Source of the DNA: an uncultured Thermoleophilia bacterium
GTDB lineage: Bacteria > Actinomycetota > Thermoleophilia > UBA2241
Direction: 5' to 3'
Length of the DNA: 6,601 bases
Assembly: GCA_903921965.1 (NCBI GenBank)
Contig: CAIXSE010000922.1
Location: forward strand, 1-6,601
The translations under genes were made by a program, and so were the position numbers. Positions 5,437-6,601 of the stretch are shown in pieces; position 1 is the first letter of the stretch, and each line of letters opens with the position of its first letter. The notes under the pieces are model-generated. The model did no database searches and was not told where the DNA came from. It saw nothing but the letters and a program-made list of their open reading frames with translations.

Positions 5437-5820
5437 ATGCGCTCACGCGCCGACGACTGGCTCAAGCAGGCACGGCGAGACCTCGAACAGGCGGAGGCGT
5501 CCCGCCGTGACGGCCGCCACGAGTGGGCCTGCTTCGCCGCGCAGCAGGCAGCCGAGAAGGCCGTCAGGGCCGCCCATCCGGCCAAGGCACGGGACGCGTG
5601 GGGGCACGTCGTCGCCCGCCTTCTCGTCGAGCTCCCCGTCGACGTGCCGCCCGATCTCGTCGAGCAGGCGCGCGTCCTCGACTCTTCCTACATCCCCACG
5701 AGGTACGCGAACAGCCACGCCAAGGGACCGCCGTTCGAGCACTACGGCCCGCTGCAGAGCGAGGAGGCCATCCGCTATGCCGGTGCGATCGTCCGGTTCG
5801 CCGGTTCTCTGCTGGCGTGA
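5437..5820 (+). CDS. HEPN-domain protein, likely toxin-like partner of an adjacent nucleotidyltransferase
   Basis: 127 residues, almost entirely one HEPN domain (helical bundle). Typical features are DDWLKQARRDLEQAEASRR (6-24), HEWACFAAQQAAEKAVRA (28-45), the WGH turn (55-57) and DSSYIPTRYANSH (82-94). An R-x4-H sequence (Arg89 to His94) matches the minimal catalytic motif of HEPN ribonucleases. However, the R-x4-H-x-Y form described for HepT toxins, whose Tyr is AMPylated by MntA, is not met: residue 96 is Lys, and the next Tyr is 103. Many relatives of this COG2250-like group carry YIPTRYP instead, so the His may be coincidental. It overlaps the next gene by 44 bases, the organisation of HEPN-MNT modules. 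If active it would cleave RNA and be neutralised by its partner; an alternative is a non-toxic nucleotide-binding or modification complex. Confidence 0.85.
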   Translation: MRSRADDWLKQARRDLEQAEASRRDGRHEWACFAAQQAAEKAVRAAHPAKARDAWGHVVARLLVELPVDVPPDLVEQARVLDSSYIPTRYANSHAKGPPFEHYGPLQSEEAIRYAGAIVRFAGSLLA

Positions 5821-6136
5821 CCGAGAGACGGTGGCGGCCGCGCTGGCGGCCTGGACATCGCGACTGCGAGAGACGCACCCCGACGTGCTGCACGTCGGCC
5901 ACTTCGGTTCGCACGCCCGCGGCGACTGGGGGGTCGGCAGCGACCTCGACATCGTGATCGTCGTGACCCGCTCAGACGAGCCGCCCCTTCGACGGCCGCT
6001 CGCCTTCGACACCATCACGGGGCTGCCCGTCCCTGTGGACCTCGTCGTGTATACGGCGGACGAGTGGGACCGCTCCCCCTCCGAGACTCCGCTGTTCGTG
6101 CGCCGCCTCAGGTCCGAGGCCGTCTGGCTCGCCTGA
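5777..6136 (+). CDS. MNT-type minimal nucleotidyltransferase, likely antitoxin partner of the HEPN protein
   Basis: 119 residues. The polymerase-beta-type active site is complete: GSHARGDWGVGSDLD (44-58), that is GS followed by DxD (Asp56, Asp58), and a third acidic residue, Asp88, in PVPVDLVVYT (84-93). Such minimal NTases paired with HEPN proteins can act as antitoxins; the MntA prototype transfers AMP from ATP to its HEPN partner. The ATG at 5777 lies inside the end of the HEPN gene (44-base overlap) and has GAGGAGG (5761-5767) 9 bases upstream. The resulting start, MPVRSSGSPVLCWRDRETV, leads directly into the helix before the GS motif as expected; a further upstream extension in this frame is Arg/Pro-rich and not protein-like. 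Family certain, antitoxin role inferred from pairing. Confidence 0.88.
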   Translation: MPVRSSGSPVLCWRDRETVAAALAAWTSRLRETHPDVLHVGHFGSHARGDWGVGSDLDIVIVVTRSDEPPLRRPLAFDTITGLPVPVDLVVYTADEWDRSPSETPLFVRRLRSEAVWLA

Positions 6137-6191
6137 GCGGCTCCTCGCCACACCGGCCACGCGCGCGCTTCCCCGCAGCCCCCGGCGCCAC

Positions 6192-6265
6192 TTGACACAC
6201 CCCGTTGCCGGGCGGAGAGTAGTGACCGTGATGCGGTCTATATAATCCGCATCGTGAGAATCACG
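6192..6265 (+). promoter_or_regulatory. Promoter and dyad operator region of the Mo-enzyme gene
   Basis: A perfect TATAAT (6241-6246), striking in DNA this GC-rich, would start transcription near 6253. It lies in the centre of a perfect dyad, GATGCGG (6230-6236) and CCGCATC (6247-6253), separated by the 10 AT-rich bases TCTATATAAT. A second palindrome, CGTGA-GAA-TCACG (6253-6265), begins where the transcript should start. A dimeric regulator bound to the first dyad would cover the -10. A perfect TTGACA (6192-6197) lies 43 bases upstream of TATAAT, too far to be its -35, and could serve another start, although no good -10 lies at 16-18 bases. No strong -35 for the TATAAT is visible, which suggests activator dependence. 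Confidence 0.55.
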
Positions 6266-6292
6266 AGGGAGCCACAGGGAGCCGGGGGCCGG

Positions 6293-6319
6293 TCGACGCC
6301 ACGGCTCCTCAGCCGTCGA
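6293..6319 (+). other. Leader hairpins before the Mo-enzyme gene
   Basis: ACGGCT (6301-6306) and AGCCGT (6311-6316) form a 6-bp hairpin with a CCTC loop just before the ribosome site. A competing pairing joins TCGACG (6293-6298) with CGTCGA (6314-6319). GGAGCC (6270-6275) can also pair with GGCTCC (6303-6308). The roughly 80-base leader could therefore switch between structures. It does not match the Moco motif, lacking GGAAAGG and the preceding stems. Confidence 0.35.
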
Positions 6320-6321
6320 GC

Positions 6322-6328
6322 AGGAGGT
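6322..6328 (+). promoter_or_regulatory. Strong Shine-Dalgarno sequence of the Mo-enzyme gene
   Basis: AGGAGGT is a near-perfect anti-16S match 6 bases before the ATG at 6335. It fixes the start there rather than at the internal ATG at 6347. It is much stronger than the ribosome sites of the mob and modB genes and suggests high expression. Confidence 0.85.
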
Positions 6329-6334
6329 AGCAGT

Positions 6335-6601
6335 ATGGCGGAGGACATGAGCAAGACCGGGACCACGGGCGAGAAGACGCTCATCCGGGACATCAGCTTC
6401 TGCGGCGTCCCGGAGAACGGCTCCAACGCGTCGATGGTCGACGTCAAGGACGGCAAGATCGTGCGCATCCGCCCGATGCACTACGACTGGAAGTACAAGA
6501 AGGCGGACCTGAACCCCTGGAAGTTCGAGGTGCGCGGCAGCACCTTCGAGCCCAGCATGAAGACGCTGATCCCACCGTACAGCATCGCCTACAAGAAGCG
6601 C
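6335..6601 (+). CDS. Molybdopterin (bis-MGD) oxidoreductase, transhydroxylase-like large subunit, N-terminal 89 residues only
   Basis: The reading frame is open to the window edge. SMVDVKDGKIVRIRPM (33-48) is the opening beta unit of DMSO-reductase-superfamily enzymes, followed by NPWKFEVRGSTFEP (60-73) and MKTLIPPYSIAYKK (75-88). From memory, the arrangement W-K-x-E-x-R-G-x-T-F-x-P-x-x-K-T-x-I-x-PY-x4-K is close to the start of the pyrogallol-phloroglucinol transhydroxylase large subunit (AthL) of Pelobacter acidigallici. Most superfamily members have CxxC-x3-C near the N-terminus for a [4Fe-4S] cluster; here there is one Cys (Cys23, in SFCGVPENGS), so that cluster is probably absent, as in AthL. 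No twin-arginine or other signal peptide is seen, implying a cytoplasmic enzyme. The family is expected to be about 800-900 residues with a ferredoxin-like small subunit often adjacent. The substrate cannot be known; hydroxylated aromatics are a reasonable guess. The upstream genes would supply molybdate and MGD. Confidence 0.82.
   Translation, partial: MAEDMSKTGTTGEKTLIRDISFCGVPENGSNASMVDVKDGKIVRIRPMHYDWKYKKADLNPWKFEVRGSTFEPSMKTLIPPYSIAYKKR

Noticed and set aside
5156..5776. An in-frame upstream extension of the MNT gene
   Set aside because: It would overlap the end of mobB and the whole HEPN gene, and its translation is Arg/Pro-rich without the features of a protein domain.
6237..6246. TATATA near the Mo-enzyme promoter as a ModE molybdate-repressor site
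   Set aside because: ModE sites need paired TATATA-like halves. Only one AT-rich segment is present, and it is explained by the -10; the symmetric arms are GATGCGG/CCGCATC.
6192..6246. TTGACA plus TATAAT as one consensus sigma-70 promoter
   Set aside because: The 43-base gap is far beyond the 16-18 bases required.
6253..6334. A second Moco riboswitch in the Mo-enzyme leader
   Set aside because: The leader is too short and lacks GGAAAGG, CCTCCCGT and the TACGG/CCGTA stem.
1..6601. CRISPR arrays, tRNA or rRNA genes, insertion sequences or attachment sites
   Set aside because: I saw no repeat-spacer pattern, no tRNA-like cloverleaf with a TTCGA-type arm, no transposase motifs and no long terminal inverted or direct repeats.

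Overview
The window is very GC-rich (about 70% by eye), with strong G/C third-position bias, GTG starts, leaderless-type promoters of the form TANNNT-N7/8-start codon, and almost no spare space between genes. This points to an actinomycete-type (Actinomycetota) chromosome. A molybdenum-cofactor-centred locus, a Moco riboswitch and an enzyme resembling anaerobic transhydroxylases make an anaerobic lineage such as Coriobacteriia plausible, but that is inference.

Layout. A partial minus-strand gene for a small ABM-like ferredoxin-fold protein (1-259) is divergent from everything else. The plus strand then carries: a MobA-MobB fusion (390-1526); a strong candidate Moco riboswitch (about 1606-1744); the molybdate ABC transporter modA-modB-modC (1752-4657); a second, stand-alone mobB (4770-5288) with its own leaderless promoter; a HEPN-nucleotidyltransferase pair (5437-6136, overlapping by 44 bases); and, after a promoter region with a perfect dyad around a TATAAT box, the first 89 codons of a molybdopterin oxidoreductase (6335 to the window end).

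How it fits together. ModABC imports molybdate. MobA attaches GMP to Mo-molybdopterin to form the MGD cofactor. MobB is a GTP-binding accessory protein, here present twice. The last gene encodes a probable bis-MGD enzyme of the DMSO-reductase superfamily; it lacks the usual N-terminal Fe-S cysteines and resembles pyrogallol-phloroglucinol transhydroxylase. The riboswitch overlaps the modA Shine-Dalgarno sequence, so finished cofactor probably shuts down molybdate import at translation. The HEPN/MNT pair looks like an independent toxin-antitoxin-type module within this locus.

The most interesting points are the riboswitch (invisible to ORF calling), the divergent second MobB fused to MobA, the dyad promoter of the Mo enzyme, and the unusual N-terminus of that enzyme. 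I found no CRISPR array, tRNA, rRNA or insertion sequence.
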